Shown here one piece after another: positions 51,992-61,504 of a DNA stretch of 64,000 bases; position 1 is the first letter of the stretch, and each line of letters opens with the position of its first letter. Source of the stretch: Rhodoferax_B sp049316285 (GTDB lineage: Bacteria; Pseudomonadota; Gammaproteobacteria; Burkholderiales; Burkholderiaceae_C); NCBI RefSeq assembly GCF_049316285.1, contig NZ_JBMOXA010000009.1, forward strand, positions 124,001 to 188,000, written 5' to 3'. A model generated the notes under the pieces. The model did not search any database, was not told the DNA's origin, and saw only the letters and a list, made by a program, of their open reading frames with translations. The translations under genes and the position numbers were made by a program.

Positions 51992-52945
51992 TTAGACTGT
52001 TGCTCCCGCATTCGGGTCGTTCGGGTCTTCGTCTTTCTTCACTGCAGTTTTCACCAAATCTTCTCGCTTGATGCCCAGCCACATGGCAATGGCAGCGGCC
52101 ACGAATACCGACGAATAAATACCAAAGCAGATACCAATGGTAAGCGCCAGCGCGAAGTAGTGCAGCGTCGGGCCACCAAACAGCAACATGGACAAAACCA
52201 TCGCCTGCGTTGATGCGTGGGTGATGATAGTGCGGCTGATGGTGGAGGTAATCGCGTTATCGATGATTTCGTGCGGCGTCATCTTGCGATAGCGTCGGAA
52301 GTTCTCGCGAATACGGTCAAAAATAACCACCGATTCGTTCACCGAGTAGCCCAGCACCGCCAACACCGCCGCCAGCACCGGCAGCGAGAACTCCCACTGG
52401 AAGAAGGCAAAAAAGCCCAGGATGATCACCACATCGTGCAGGTTGGCGATGATCGCCGCGACGGCGTATTTCCATTCGAAACGAATCGCCAGGTAAATGA
52501 TGATGCCGCCGATCACAAACGCCAAGGCCTTGAGCCCATCGGTGGTCAACTCGTCGCCGACCTGCGGGCCGACAAACTCGGTGCGTCGCAAAATCAGATC
52601 TGCGTCTGCCGTCTTGAGAGAAGTCAGCACCTGCTCACTCTGTTGCGCCGAACTCACACCCTTCTGCGCGGGCAAACGGATCAGCACATCGCGCACCGTG
52701 CCGAAGTTTTGCACCTGCACATCGGTATAGCCCAGTGCAGACACCTGCTTGCGCACGTTGTCCAGATCGGCCGGTTGCGAATAGCTAACTTCCATCAGCG
52801 TGCCCCCCGTGAACTCGACCGACAGGTGCAAGCCACGCGAGAACAGGAAGAACACCGCCAGAAAGAACGTGGCAAACGACACCACGTTGAAAATCAGCGC
52901 ATACCGCATGAACGGTATGTCGCGGCGAATTTTGAAGAACTCCAT
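51992..52945 (-). CDS. secF: Protein translocase subunit SecF
   Basis: 317 residues with six transmembrane helices. N-terminal RDIPFMRYALIFNVVSF, periplasmic P4-like domain, and SecF signatures VNESVVIFDRIRENFRR and YSSVFVAAAIAMWLG. With SecD it forms the proton-driven partner of SecYEG that aids the late steps of export. AAGGA precedes the start. Order on this strand is yajC-secD-secF. Confidence 0.96.
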   Translation of the reverse strand: MEFFKIRRDIPFMRYALIFNVVSFATFFLAVFFLFSRGLHLSVEFTGGTLMEVSYSQPADLDNVRKQVSALGYTDVQVQNFGTVRDVLIRLPAQKGVSSAQQSEQVLTSLKTADADLILRRTEFVGPQVGDELTTDGLKALAFVIGGIIIYLAIRFEWKYAVAAIIANLHDVVIILGFFAFFQWEFSLPVLAAVLAVLGYSVNESVVIFDRIRENFRRYRKMTPHEIIDNAITSTISRTIITHASTQAMVLSMLLFGGPTLHYFALALTIGICFGIYSSVFVAAAIAMWLGIKREDLVKTAVKKDEDPNDPNAGATV

Positions 52946-53037
52946 CGAACTATCCTTTGGTCAGGAATGCGGGCAGTGGCACAGGCCGTTGATCACCAGT
53001 GGGGGCCTCACAACGCCACCCCACATTCCAAATACAT

Positions 53038-54918
53038 TCATTCTGACTTGGCAACGGTGCCACTATCCGGGCGCCACACGGTGCCGATCGACACCGTCTT
53101 GAGTTTCTTCTGCCGTCCGTACCACAGGTTCACCAGGCCACGCGAGAAAAACACTGCCGAGAACATACTCGTCGCAATGCCCAGGCAGTGCACCACCGCA
53201 AAACCCCGTACCGGGCCGGAACCAAAGGCCAGCAACGCGATACCGGCGATCAAGCTGGTGACGTTGGAATCGAGAATCGTGGCCCAAGCGCGGTCGTAAC
53301 CCGCATGGATAGCCGCCTGGGGTGATGCACCGGCACGCAACTCTTCGCGCACACGTTCATTGATCAGCACGTTGGCGTCAATCGCCATACCCAGCACCAG
53401 CGCCATGGCGGCCATGCCCGGCAGCGTCAGAGTAGCCTGCAGCATGGACAACACAGCCACCAGCATCAGCAGGTTGACGGCCAGCGCAATGCTGGAGAAC
53501 ACGCCGAACAGCATGTAGTAAATGCACATGAACACCGCCACCGCGACAAAGCCCCAGGTCACGCTGTGGAAACCCTTGCTGATGTTCTCCGCGCCGAGGC
53601 TTGGGCCAATGGTGCGTTCTTCGATGATTTCCATGGGCGCAGCCAGCGAACCGGCGCGCAACAGCAGCGAGGTGTCGGCGGCTTCCATGGTGGTCATGCG
53701 GCCCGATATCTGTACGCGACCACCCGAGATTTCGCTACGAATGACCGGTGCCGTGACCACTTCGCCACGGCCCTTTTCAAACAGGATGATGGCCATGCGC
53801 TTGTTGATGTTCTCGCGCGTGACGTCCTTGAAGATACGTGCGCCCTTGGCATCCAGCGTCAGGTTGACGGTGGGCTCATGGTTCTGGCTGTCAAAACCAG
53901 GCTGCGCATCGGTCAGGTTTTCGCCGGTCAAGATCACCTGTTTCTTGACGATGACGGCCTGGCCGTTACGGTCCAGGTAACGCTCGGCACCAAACGGCAC
54001 GGCGCCCGAGCCGGTCTCGGCGGAGCGGGCTTCGGTGCTTTCATCCACCATGCGGATTTCCAGCGTGGCGGTGCGGCCCAGAATGTCCTTGGCCTTGGCC
54101 GTGTCCTGCACACCTGGCAGTTGCACCACGATGCGGTCCAGACCCTGCTGCTGGATCACCGGCTCGGCCACGCCGAGCTCGTTGATCCGGTTGTGCAAGG
54201 TGGTGATGTTTTGCTTCAGCGCCTGGTCCTGCACCCGGCGGGCAGCTTCGGGCTTGATGGTGGCGGTGAGCTTGAAGCCGGTGCCGTCCGGTGTTTCGGT
54301 CGCTTGCAGATCAGCGAACTGGTCTTGCAGCACGGCCTTGGTGGCCGCCAGCGTGGCCGCGTCACCGAGGCGGACCTCAATGCTTTGGCCATTGCGGCTG
54401 ATACCGCTGTGACGCACCGATTTTTCACGCAACGCCGTACGCAGGTCGCCGGTCAGCGACTCGACACGCTTGGTCAGTGCGGCAGGCATGTCGACCTGCA
54501 GCATGAAGTGCACGCCACCGCGCAAGTCCAGGCCCAGATACATGGGGCCGGCACGCAGGTTGGTGAGCCACTGTGGCGAGCGCGACAGCAGGTTCAGCGC
54601 CACCACGTAGGCCGGATCGTTGGCATCCGGCACCAGCGCTTTCTGGATGGCGTCCTTGGCCTTGAGTTGCTCGTCGGTGGAGTCGAAGCGCACCTTGATG
54701 GACTGTGCATCCTGGCTGATCTGGCTGGTCGGCAAGCCGGCCGCTTTCAGCGCGTCTTCCACCTTGGACAAGGCAGCCGCATCGATCTTCACATTCGCCC
54801 GTCCGGCAGAAACCTGCACGGCCGGCGACTCTCCAAAAAAATTAGGCAGGGTATAGATGGCCCCCACCAACAGCGCGATCACGATGATCGCGTACTTCCA
54901 TACCGGGTAACGGTTCAT
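53038..54918 (-). CDS. secD: Protein translocase subunit SecD
   Basis: 626 residues. One N-terminal helix (WKYAIIVIALLVGAIYTL), a large periplasmic domain with GPMYLGLDLRGGVHFMLQVD, and a five-helix C-terminal region with VLGMAIDANVLINERVREE, the SecD transmembrane signature. Works with SecF and YajC in Sec export. The secF gene follows 92 nt downstream. Length is normal. Confidence 0.96.
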   Translation of the reverse strand: MNRYPVWKYAIIVIALLVGAIYTLPNFFGESPAVQVSAGRANVKIDAAALSKVEDALKAAGLPTSQISQDAQSIKVRFDSTDEQLKAKDAIQKALVPDANDPAYVVALNLLSRSPQWLTNLRAGPMYLGLDLRGGVHFMLQVDMPAALTKRVESLTGDLRTALREKSVRHSGISRNGQSIEVRLGDAATLAATKAVLQDQFADLQATETPDGTGFKLTATIKPEAARRVQDQALKQNITTLHNRINELGVAEPVIQQQGLDRIVVQLPGVQDTAKAKDILGRTATLEIRMVDESTEARSAETGSGAVPFGAERYLDRNGQAVIVKKQVILTGENLTDAQPGFDSQNHEPTVNLTLDAKGARIFKDVTRENINKRMAIILFEKGRGEVVTAPVIRSEISGGRVQISGRMTTMEAADTSLLLRAGSLAAPMEIIEERTIGPSLGAENISKGFHSVTWGFVAVAVFMCIYYMLFGVFSSIALAVNLLMLVAVLSMLQATLTLPGMAAMALVLGMAIDANVLINERVREELRAGASPQAAIHAGYDRAWATILDSNVTSLIAGIALLAFGSGPVRGFAVVHCLGIATSMFSAVFFSRGLVNLWYGRQKKLKTVSIGTVWRPDSGTVAKSE

Positions 54919-54948
54919 GATCGCGCGATGATTTTCAGAGTCAGCTAA

Positions 54949-55281
54949 TTACTTGATGGTGCCCTTGGGCAGCACTTGCACCACAGCGCTGCGCTGCAGT
55001 TGCACTTCCACGCCGCTGGCAACTTCGACACCAATGGTGCCTTCACCCAAGCGGGTCACTTTGCCCAGCAAGCCGCCGGCCGTGGCCACTTCGTCGCCCT
55101 TGGCCAAGGCGTCAATCATGGCGCGGTGTTCTTTTTGCTTCTTCATTTGTGGGCGGATCATCACGAAGTACAGCACCACAAACATCAGCACCAGCGGCAA
55201 CATGCTGGTCAGGGAGGACATCATGTCACCACCTGCAGCGGCGGCAGGAGCGGTTTGGGCAAAAGCAGAAGAAATGAACAA
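54949..55281 (-). CDS. yajC: Preprotein translocase subunit YajC
   Basis: 110 residues. Starts at a TTG: no ATG is available, and GTGGAG lies seven bases before it; the encoded protein begins LFISSAFAQTAPAA-like (TTG read as Met), followed by the helix LPLVLMFVVLYFVMIRPQMKKQ. The C-terminal beta domain has TAGGLLGKVTRLGEGTIGVE. YajC is an accessory of SecDF. In many proteobacteria queA and tgt precede it; here an unrelated membrane gene does. The gap 55282-55482 contains no gene. Confidence 0.9.
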   Translation of the reverse strand: MFISSAFAQTAPAAAAGGDMMSSLTSMLPLVLMFVVLYFVMIRPQMKKQKEHRAMIDALAKGDEVATAGGLLGKVTRLGEGTIGVEVASGVEVQLQRSAVVQVLPKGTIK

Positions 55282-55482
55282 GGGATAACTCCACGGGAAA
55301 TTCAGAGGTAGACAGGCACGGGCGCAAGCAAAAGCGACACCATGCCGTCCGGTGAGGCGACGACGATTGTATGCGGGGCACCGCGCTCGGTGAAACTGAG
55401 CCCCTGAGAGATATAGGCGATCGCCCGCCAAACAAGCACTCCCTCTGGCGAGCCCCCGAAAAATGGGGAAAACCCTGGCTTT

Positions 55483-57585
55483 TTACCCGGCAGCACCGGG
55501 GTCGCCGGCAGGACTGGTGAACGCCTGGACCTCGGGCAATTGGCGCGCGATCGACTGCATAGGCAGCTTTTTCTCGGCTGCCGGGGCCAGCCCGCCCAAG
55601 GCGTTTAATGCCTCGGCCGACAAACGCCCCACCAGACGCCCCAGGTCGCTGAATCGGCAGCCCTGGCGCACCAAAAACACAATATAGGTGTGCCGCAAGG
55701 CCTGGGGCGTAATGGACTCGGGCTGGGCCAGCGCCGCATCGTGGGCCCCGGAGGTGACCATCGCTTGCACGTCTTGCGCTTGCAGCGGCGCGCCCTTGCC
55801 ATCCGAGAACAGCGGCGCGTCGGGCGCGCTGGTAGGGGTGCCGAGCGACTGCAGCCACTGCGGCGGCAAAGCCAGGTCGCGCGCGGACTCACCGGTCACA
55901 TGCAGGACACCGGCCTCGGGATCCACATCGGCCACGCGCAAAGCGATGACCTCATCAACCGTCAGGCCACATAGCAGGCACACCAGCACGGCCGCGTGGT
56001 CGGGGGCTGCGGCATGCAGCAGCTGCTCTCGTTCCTCCGGGTCCAGCTCGCGCGGCTGCGCCTGCGGCAGTTGCGCCAGAGGCGCCTGGTTCGCCTGGCC
56101 TGGCAGCAGTTCGTGCACCGGATTGACCGGCCCGGCCAAGCCAGCATTCACCCCGGCAAACGCGCCCGGGCCCCATGGCTGGGGAATGATCACCGTCGAT
56201 GGGCCGGGAGCTGGCGGCTCCACGCGATTGAAGAACTCGACAAACCACACCGCCAAAAAGCCCAGCGCCAGCGAGCCTGCGAGGCTGATCAACGCGTCAC
56301 GCGTATACAAGGGACGCCAAGCCGTGTCCGGCGGCACGGCCGATTCCACCAGTTGCACCCGGGGTCGGCGGGCGTTCTCGCTCGCCTCCAGCGACAACAC
56401 CCGCTGACGTGAAGACTGGCGCATCTGCTCCAAACCCTGCAGCTCTTCCTGCATGGTTTTGTATTCGGAAAAATTGCGCGTGAAGCCCTGCACCGTCTGT
56501 TTGTCTTCCGTCATTTGTTGTTGCAGACGGCGGTTGGCGGCGCGCACGCTGGCGAGTTCGTCGCGCGCTTCGGCCAATGCGTTCTGCTGGCCCTTGCCGC
56601 GCTCGACCTCAATCTGTTGCTCCAGGCTGGTGATGCGGTTCTTCAGCGCGCGTGCGTTCGGGTCCATCGCCAGGTAGTCGGGCGTGAACTGGCGCTCCAG
56701 CGCGCGCCACTCCTCGCGCCACTGCGACAGACGCTGCGCCATGGCCGCCACATTGGGACTGTCTCTGGAGAGCTGCGGCGCCTGACCGGCCGCCGCCGCT
56801 TGCTCCAGCGCGCGCACCTTGCCTTCGGCAACGGCTTCACGGTCGGTGCCCAGGCTGAGTGCCGCGCTCTGGGCCTTCAAGCGCGCCAGCACCTGGTTTT
56901 CGTCGCGCTCTATAGAGACGATATTCGAGCGCGAGCGAAAGTCCTCCAACAGCTTTTTCTTCTCGGCCACCTTGGCATCCACCACACGCGCCTCTTCCCG
57001 CGCATCGGCCAGCAGCGCGCGCGACGATGCCTCCCCTTGGCTGGCCTGCGCTTCGCGGTAGACGTCGATCACGGTGTTGACCAGGGCCGCCACCAGGAAC
57101 CGGTCTGGCCCGCGCGCCTCCACCTGGGCGACATTGGTGCCACTCACCGGGTGCACTTGCAGCATGTTCTGCAGCGCGGTTACACCTTCGGGCGAATCAT
57201 CCAACGAGGTTGCGCCGTTTGCACGCAGACGCTGCACGGCTTTTTCCAGCACTGGCCGACTGGTGAAAACTTGAATCTCCACCAGAAACGATTGCGCGCC
57301 GCCAGGTTGCAGCAGAATGTCTTTGGAATCTTTGCCCGAGGGCGCCGGAGCCACAGAAGCCCCGGAAGCCGGCGTGATCTGCACCCGCGCCTGCGCCAGG
57401 TAGACCGGGTCACGCAGATAGGTGTAGGCCAGGCTGAGCAGCGCACAAAGCAGGAACACACAAGAAAACACCAGCACCCGCCGCCGCATCACGCGGCTGC
57501 GGCGCGGCGCGGGTGGTTCATCGGCAAAACCATCAACGCCGTGGGCAAACGTAGGATTTATTCGGCGTGGAAATTGCAATTGCAT
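55483..57585 (-). CDS. Wzz/GumC-like polysaccharide co-polymerase fused to a degenerate tyrosine-recombinase domain
   Basis: 700 residues from ATG 57585; an in-frame TTG at 57624 is weaker. Domain order: cytoplasmic tail, membrane helix 1 (about 37-57), Wzz/GNVR periplasmic region (about 58-425) with strands, LVAALVNTVIDVYREAQ and a long coiled coil (about 190-390), helix 2 (about 428-450), Pro/Gly-rich linker, then a cytoplasmic domain (about 510-690) like the tyrosine-recombinase catalytic core: LCGLTVDEVIALRVADVDPE, LHVTGESARDL, TPQALRHTYIVFLVRQG. The Arg of box I is Thr, the hairpin Lys is lost, TPHxLR is TPQxLR, the GH is GR and no terminal Tyr is seen; only the box II Arg remains. Recombination activity is very unlikely. 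No polysaccharide genes are nearby. Confidence 0.8.
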   Translation of the reverse strand: MQLQFPRRINPTFAHGVDGFADEPPAPRRSRVMRRRVLVFSCVFLLCALLSLAYTYLRDPVYLAQARVQITPASGASVAPAPSGKDSKDILLQPGGAQSFLVEIQVFTSRPVLEKAVQRLRANGATSLDDSPEGVTALQNMLQVHPVSGTNVAQVEARGPDRFLVAALVNTVIDVYREAQASQGEASSRALLADAREEARVVDAKVAEKKKLLEDFRSRSNIVSIERDENQVLARLKAQSAALSLGTDREAVAEGKVRALEQAAAAGQAPQLSRDSPNVAAMAQRLSQWREEWRALERQFTPDYLAMDPNARALKNRITSLEQQIEVERGKGQQNALAEARDELASVRAANRRLQQQMTEDKQTVQGFTRNFSEYKTMQEELQGLEQMRQSSRQRVLSLEASENARRPRVQLVESAVPPDTAWRPLYTRDALISLAGSLALGFLAVWFVEFFNRVEPPAPGPSTVIIPQPWGPGAFAGVNAGLAGPVNPVHELLPGQANQAPLAQLPQAQPRELDPEEREQLLHAAAPDHAAVLVCLLCGLTVDEVIALRVADVDPEAGVLHVTGESARDLALPPQWLQSLGTPTSAPDAPLFSDGKGAPLQAQDVQAMVTSGAHDAALAQPESITPQALRHTYIVFLVRQGCRFSDLGRLVGRLSAEALNALGGLAPAAEKKLPMQSIARQLPEVQAFTSPAGDPGAAG

Positions 57586-57706
57586 GACGCTGGCCCCGTA
57601 GTCTGACCCCCGGCCCGTATGCAATGTGCAGTTCGCCGGGGGAGCCCACTATAAACCTCGCGTCTGACGGTGCACAGCCCCCGTTACCAGAGGCGCCAAC
57701 CGTTCG

Positions 57707-60700
57707 TCAGGCAACGCGTGGGCTTGCCACCGCGGGGTTTTGCACCGGCGCATGGAAAGCCGCTTCCAGCGCGGCCCACTTGGCGCGTGTGGTCGCCAGG
57801 TTGGCCTCTTTGACGTGGCCGTAACCCTTGATCAGTTCGGGCAGCCGTGCCAACTCCACCGCCGTGCCATGGTTGGCCGCGGTCAACATCGTCAGCACAC
57901 CTTCTATCGTGGCGCGGTATTCACCAATCAGCGCACGTTCGGTGCGGCGCTCTTCAGTGCGGCCAAAAACATCGAACGCCGTGCCGCGCAAGCCCTTCAT
58001 GCGCGCCAGCCATTTGAAGGCGGTCAGCATGCCGGGGCCAAACTTCTGCTTCTGCAACTGGCCCTTGGCATTCTTCTTGGCCAGCAATGGCGGGGCCAGG
58101 TGGTAGTGGAGCTTGAAGTCGCCTTCAAACATGTTGTTGACCTTGTCGAGGAACGCGGTGTCGGTGTGCAACCGGGCCACTTCGTATTCGTCCTTGTAGG
58201 CCATGAGTTTGAACAGGTAACGCGCCACGGCTTCACTCAGCGCGGTTTTGCCCAGCGCAGCTTCTGCCAACTCGACCTTGGCCACAAAGGCGCGGTAGTG
58301 CTCGGCGTAGGCGGCATCCTGATAGGCGGTCAGGAACTCCACACGCCGCTGCACCAGGCTGCGCGTGGTTTCACGTGGGGTGAACTGCACTACCTGCGCG
58401 GGCTGCAAACGCTGGCGCACTTCGTCTGGTCTAAGCGCGGCCTGGCGGCCCCATTCAAAGGCGGTTTTGTTGGCCTCTACCGCCACAGCGTTGAGTTCCA
58501 TGGCGCGCAGCAATGAAGCATGCTCCAGCGGCACCCAGCCGCGTTGCCAGGCGTAGCCCAGGATCATGGGATTCACATAAATGGTGTCACCCATCAGCGC
58601 TTGTGCGGTGGCGTCGGCATCAAACGCGCCCAGCGCTTGTGCACCCACGGTCTCGGCAATTTGTGCGGCACAGGCATCTTGCGGGTTTTGCCAGTTGGCG
58701 TTGCGCACAAAGGCTGCGGTAGGCGCACCGTGTGTGTTCAGTGCCACATGGGTGCGGCCTTCACGCATACGCGCCATGGTCTCGGGGTTGACCGACACCA
58801 AGGGATCACAAGCCAGCACCAGATCCGCCGCCGCGGTGCCGACGCGCGTGGTGCGAATGTCTTGCTGCGTGGCGCCAATCAGCACATGGCTCCAGGTGGC
58901 GCCGCCCTTTTGCGCCAGGCCCGCCGCGTCTTGTGTGACGATGCCTTTGCCTTCGATGTGCGCCGCCATACCCAGCAGCTGGCCTATGGTGATGACACCC
59001 GTGCCACCCACACCGGCCACCACAATGCCCCAGACACCGCCCGGCGCAATGACGGGCACGCTGGGCTCGGCCAGCGCACCCAGGTCGGCCGGGGTGGCCG
59101 CCTTGCTCTTCGCCTTTTTCTTCAGCGCGCCGCCTTCGACACTTACAAAGCTGGGGCAGAAGCCTTTCAGGCAGCTCATGTCCTTGTTGCAGGTGCTTTG
59201 GTTGATGGCGCGCTTGCGGCCGAATTCGGTCTCCAGCGGCTCCACACTCAGGCAATTGCTCTGCACGCCGCAGTCGCCGCAGCCTTCACAGACCAGCTCG
59301 TTGATCACCACGCGTTTGGCCGGGTCCAGCGCCGTGCCGCGTTTGCGGCGACGGCGCTTTTCGGTGGCGCAGGTCTGGTCGTAAATGATGGCCGTTGTGC
59401 CCTGCATTTCGCGGAATTCGCGCTGCACTTCATCGAGCTTGTCGCGGTGCAGCACCTGCACATGGTCGCCGGGAATGTTGACGCCCTGGTATTTCTCGGG
59501 TTCGTCGGTCACCACCACCACTTTCTTTGCACCTTCGGCATGCAGGCTCTCGGCAATCTGCAGCACCGAATGGCCTTCGGGGCGCTCGCCCACTTGCTGG
59601 CCGCCGGTCATGGCCACGGCGTCGTTGTAGAGGATTTTGTAGGTGATGTTCACACCCGCGGCAATGCTTTGGCGAATGGCCAGCAGGCCGCTGTGGAAGT
59701 AGGTGCCGTCGCCCAGGTTGGCAAAAATATGCTGGTCGGTGGTAAACGGCTGCTGGCCAACCCAGGGCACACCTTCGCCACCCATTTGCGTGAAGCCTAT
59801 GGTGGAGCGGTCCATCCATGTGGCCATGAAGTGGCAGCCAATACCGCCCATGGCGCGTGAGCCTTCGGGCACCACGGTGCTGGTGTTGTGCGGGCAACCG
59901 GAGCAGAACCAGGGCAGACGTGCATCGCCAATGCCGCCGCTGGTTTGCAGCACTTGCATGGACTTTTCCTTGGCTTCCAGAATCGCCATTTGCGCGTCTA
60001 TGCGTGCCACCATGTCGGCGCCAGCGGCTTGCAGCAGGCCGAGTTTGCGCAGGCGCTGCACGATGGCCTTGGCGATCAGTGCCGGATTCAAATCGGCATT
60101 GGCACGCAGCAAGGTGTTGGCCGTGGGATTGGGCATGGCCCATTCGCCACCAGAGAAGTCGCCATCCAGCTCCTGGAACTTGCCCAGCACATTCGGGCGC
60201 ACATCGGCGCGCCAGTTGTACAGCTCTTCTTTCAGTTGGTACTCGATGACCTGGCGCTTTTCTTCAACCACCAGGATTTCTTGCAGGCCGGTGGCAAATT
60301 CGCGCGTGAGCTGCGCCTCCAGCGGCCACACCACGGCGACCTTGTGCAGGCGAATGCCGAGCTGGCGGCAGGCCGCATCGTCCAAGCCCAAATCCAGCAG
60401 CGCCTGACGCGTGTCGTTGAAGGCCTTGCCGCTGGCCATGATGCCGAAGCGGTCGTTCGGCCCTTCGATCACGTTGTGGTTCAGCCGGTTGGCGCGTATG
60501 TAGGCCAGCGCGGCGTACCACTTGTAGTGCATCAACCGCGCCTCTTGTTCCAGCGCGTGGTCTGGCCAGCGGATGTGCAGGCCGCCGGGCGGCATCTGGA
60601 AGTCGGTCGGCATGACGATCTCGACCCGGTCCGGGTCTATCATGGCCGTGGCGCTGGACTCGACAATTTCCTGGATCGTCTTCATGCCCGACCAGATGCC

Positions 60701-61315
60701 CGCAAAGCGGCTCATCGCAAAGGCGTGTATGCCCAGGTCCAGAATCTCCTGCACATTGGTCGGGAAGAATACCGGCGTGCCACAGGCCTTGAAGATGTGG
60801 TCGCTCTGGTGCGCCGCCGTGCTGCTCTTGGAGATGTGGTCGTCACCGGCCACCGCAATCACGCCGCCCCAGGGCGTGGTGCCGGCCATATTGGCGTGTT
60901 TGAAGACGTCGGAGCAGCGGTCCACACCCGGGCCCTTGCCGTACCAAATGCCAAACACACCATCGAATCTGTTCGTGCCCGGTGGCGAAAAACCAAGCTG
61001 CTGCGTGCCCCACAGCGCGGTGGCGGCCAGCTCTTCGTTCACACCCGGCTGGAACACGATGTTCTGCGCCTTCAGGAACTTGCTGGCCTTCCACAAGGCC
61101 TGGTCGTAGCCGCCCAGCGGCGAGCCACGGTAGCCGCTGATGAAACCGGCGGTGTTCTTGCCAACTTGTTGGTCGCGCAGGCGTTGCAGCATGGGCAGCT
61201 TGACGAGGGCTTGCACGCCGCTCATGAAGGCTCGACCGTAATCGAGCGAGTACTTGTCATCTAAGGTGACGGTTTCGAGTGCTTTGCGCACGTGCTCCGG
61301 CAGTGGGGCATTCAT
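57707..61315 (-). CDS. Indolepyruvate ferredoxin oxidoreductase, fused alpha-beta type
   Basis: 1202 residues. One chain holds the thiamine-pyrophosphate/pyrimidine part (about 20-470: GFISGYRGSPLGGYDQAL, GDDHISKSSTAAHQSDH), the TPP-binding part (about 480-700: CSGCPHNTSTVVPEGS, NLGDGTYFHSGLLA), a ferredoxin-like segment with CEGCGDCGVQSNC (4Fe-4S), the gamma-type domain (about 800-990: VAGVGGTGVITIGQLLGMAA) and a C-terminal DUF6537 region. Oxidatively decarboxylates arylpyruvates from aromatic amino acids to aryl-acetyl-CoA, reducing an electron carrier. GGAG precedes the start. The divergent Lrp regulator probably controls it in response to an amino acid. Confidence 0.94.
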   Translation of the reverse strand: MNAPLPEHVRKALETVTLDDKYSLDYGRAFMSGVQALVKLPMLQRLRDQQVGKNTAGFISGYRGSPLGGYDQALWKASKFLKAQNIVFQPGVNEELAATALWGTQQLGFSPPGTNRFDGVFGIWYGKGPGVDRCSDVFKHANMAGTTPWGGVIAVAGDDHISKSSTAAHQSDHIFKACGTPVFFPTNVQEILDLGIHAFAMSRFAGIWSGMKTIQEIVESSATAMIDPDRVEIVMPTDFQMPPGGLHIRWPDHALEQEARLMHYKWYAALAYIRANRLNHNVIEGPNDRFGIMASGKAFNDTRQALLDLGLDDAACRQLGIRLHKVAVVWPLEAQLTREFATGLQEILVVEEKRQVIEYQLKEELYNWRADVRPNVLGKFQELDGDFSGGEWAMPNPTANTLLRANADLNPALIAKAIVQRLRKLGLLQAAGADMVARIDAQMAILEAKEKSMQVLQTSGGIGDARLPWFCSGCPHNTSTVVPEGSRAMGGIGCHFMATWMDRSTIGFTQMGGEGVPWVGQQPFTTDQHIFANLGDGTYFHSGLLAIRQSIAAGVNITYKILYNDAVAMTGGQQVGERPEGHSVLQIAESLHAEGAKKVVVVTDEPEKYQGVNIPGDHVQVLHRDKLDEVQREFREMQGTTAIIYDQTCATEKRRRRKRGTALDPAKRVVINELVCEGCGDCGVQSNCLSVEPLETEFGRKRAINQSTCNKDMSCLKGFCPSFVSVEGGALKKKAKSKAATPADLGALAEPSVPVIAPGGVWGIVVAGVGGTGVITIGQLLGMAAHIEGKGIVTQDAAGLAQKGGATWSHVLIGATQQDIRTTRVGTAAADLVLACDPLVSVNPETMARMREGRTHVALNTHGAPTAAFVRNANWQNPQDACAAQIAETVGAQALGAFDADATAQALMGDTIYVNPMILGYAWQRGWVPLEHASLLRAMELNAVAVEANKTAFEWGRQAALRPDEVRQRLQPAQVVQFTPRETTRSLVQRRVEFLTAYQDAAYAEHYRAFVAKVELAEAALGKTALSEAVARYLFKLMAYKDEYEVARLHTDTAFLDKVNNMFEGDFKLHYHLAPPLLAKKNAKGQLQKQKFGPGMLTAFKWLARMKGLRGTAFDVFGRTEERRTERALIGEYRATIEGVLTMLTAANHGTAVELARLPELIKGYGHVKEANLATTRAKWAALEAAFHAPVQNPAVASPRVA

Positions 61316-61504
61316 TCTTGTGGGTCTCCATGTCTCTTTATGAACCGCCTCGTGAGCGGGTGCGTTTTTTGTCTACGCTTGGATCAAGCGCGAACGCCAA
61401 ACCTTTGCAAAGTGTATGCCGCACGCACAGATATGTCTTTGCTTTCGATGCCCATTTAGGACGTTATCAAGAAAGAATCTTGCGTAAATGGATACCATCA
61501 AGAA

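Noticed and set aside
55483..57585. Working phage integrase marking an integrated element
   Set aside because: Catalytic residues are missing, the domain is fused to a membrane protein, and no att repeats, tRNA or phage genes are seen nearby.
59888..61264. Long plus-strand frame opposite the indolepyruvate oxidoreductase
   Set aside because: No ribosome site or motif; antisense shadow of the recognised enzyme.
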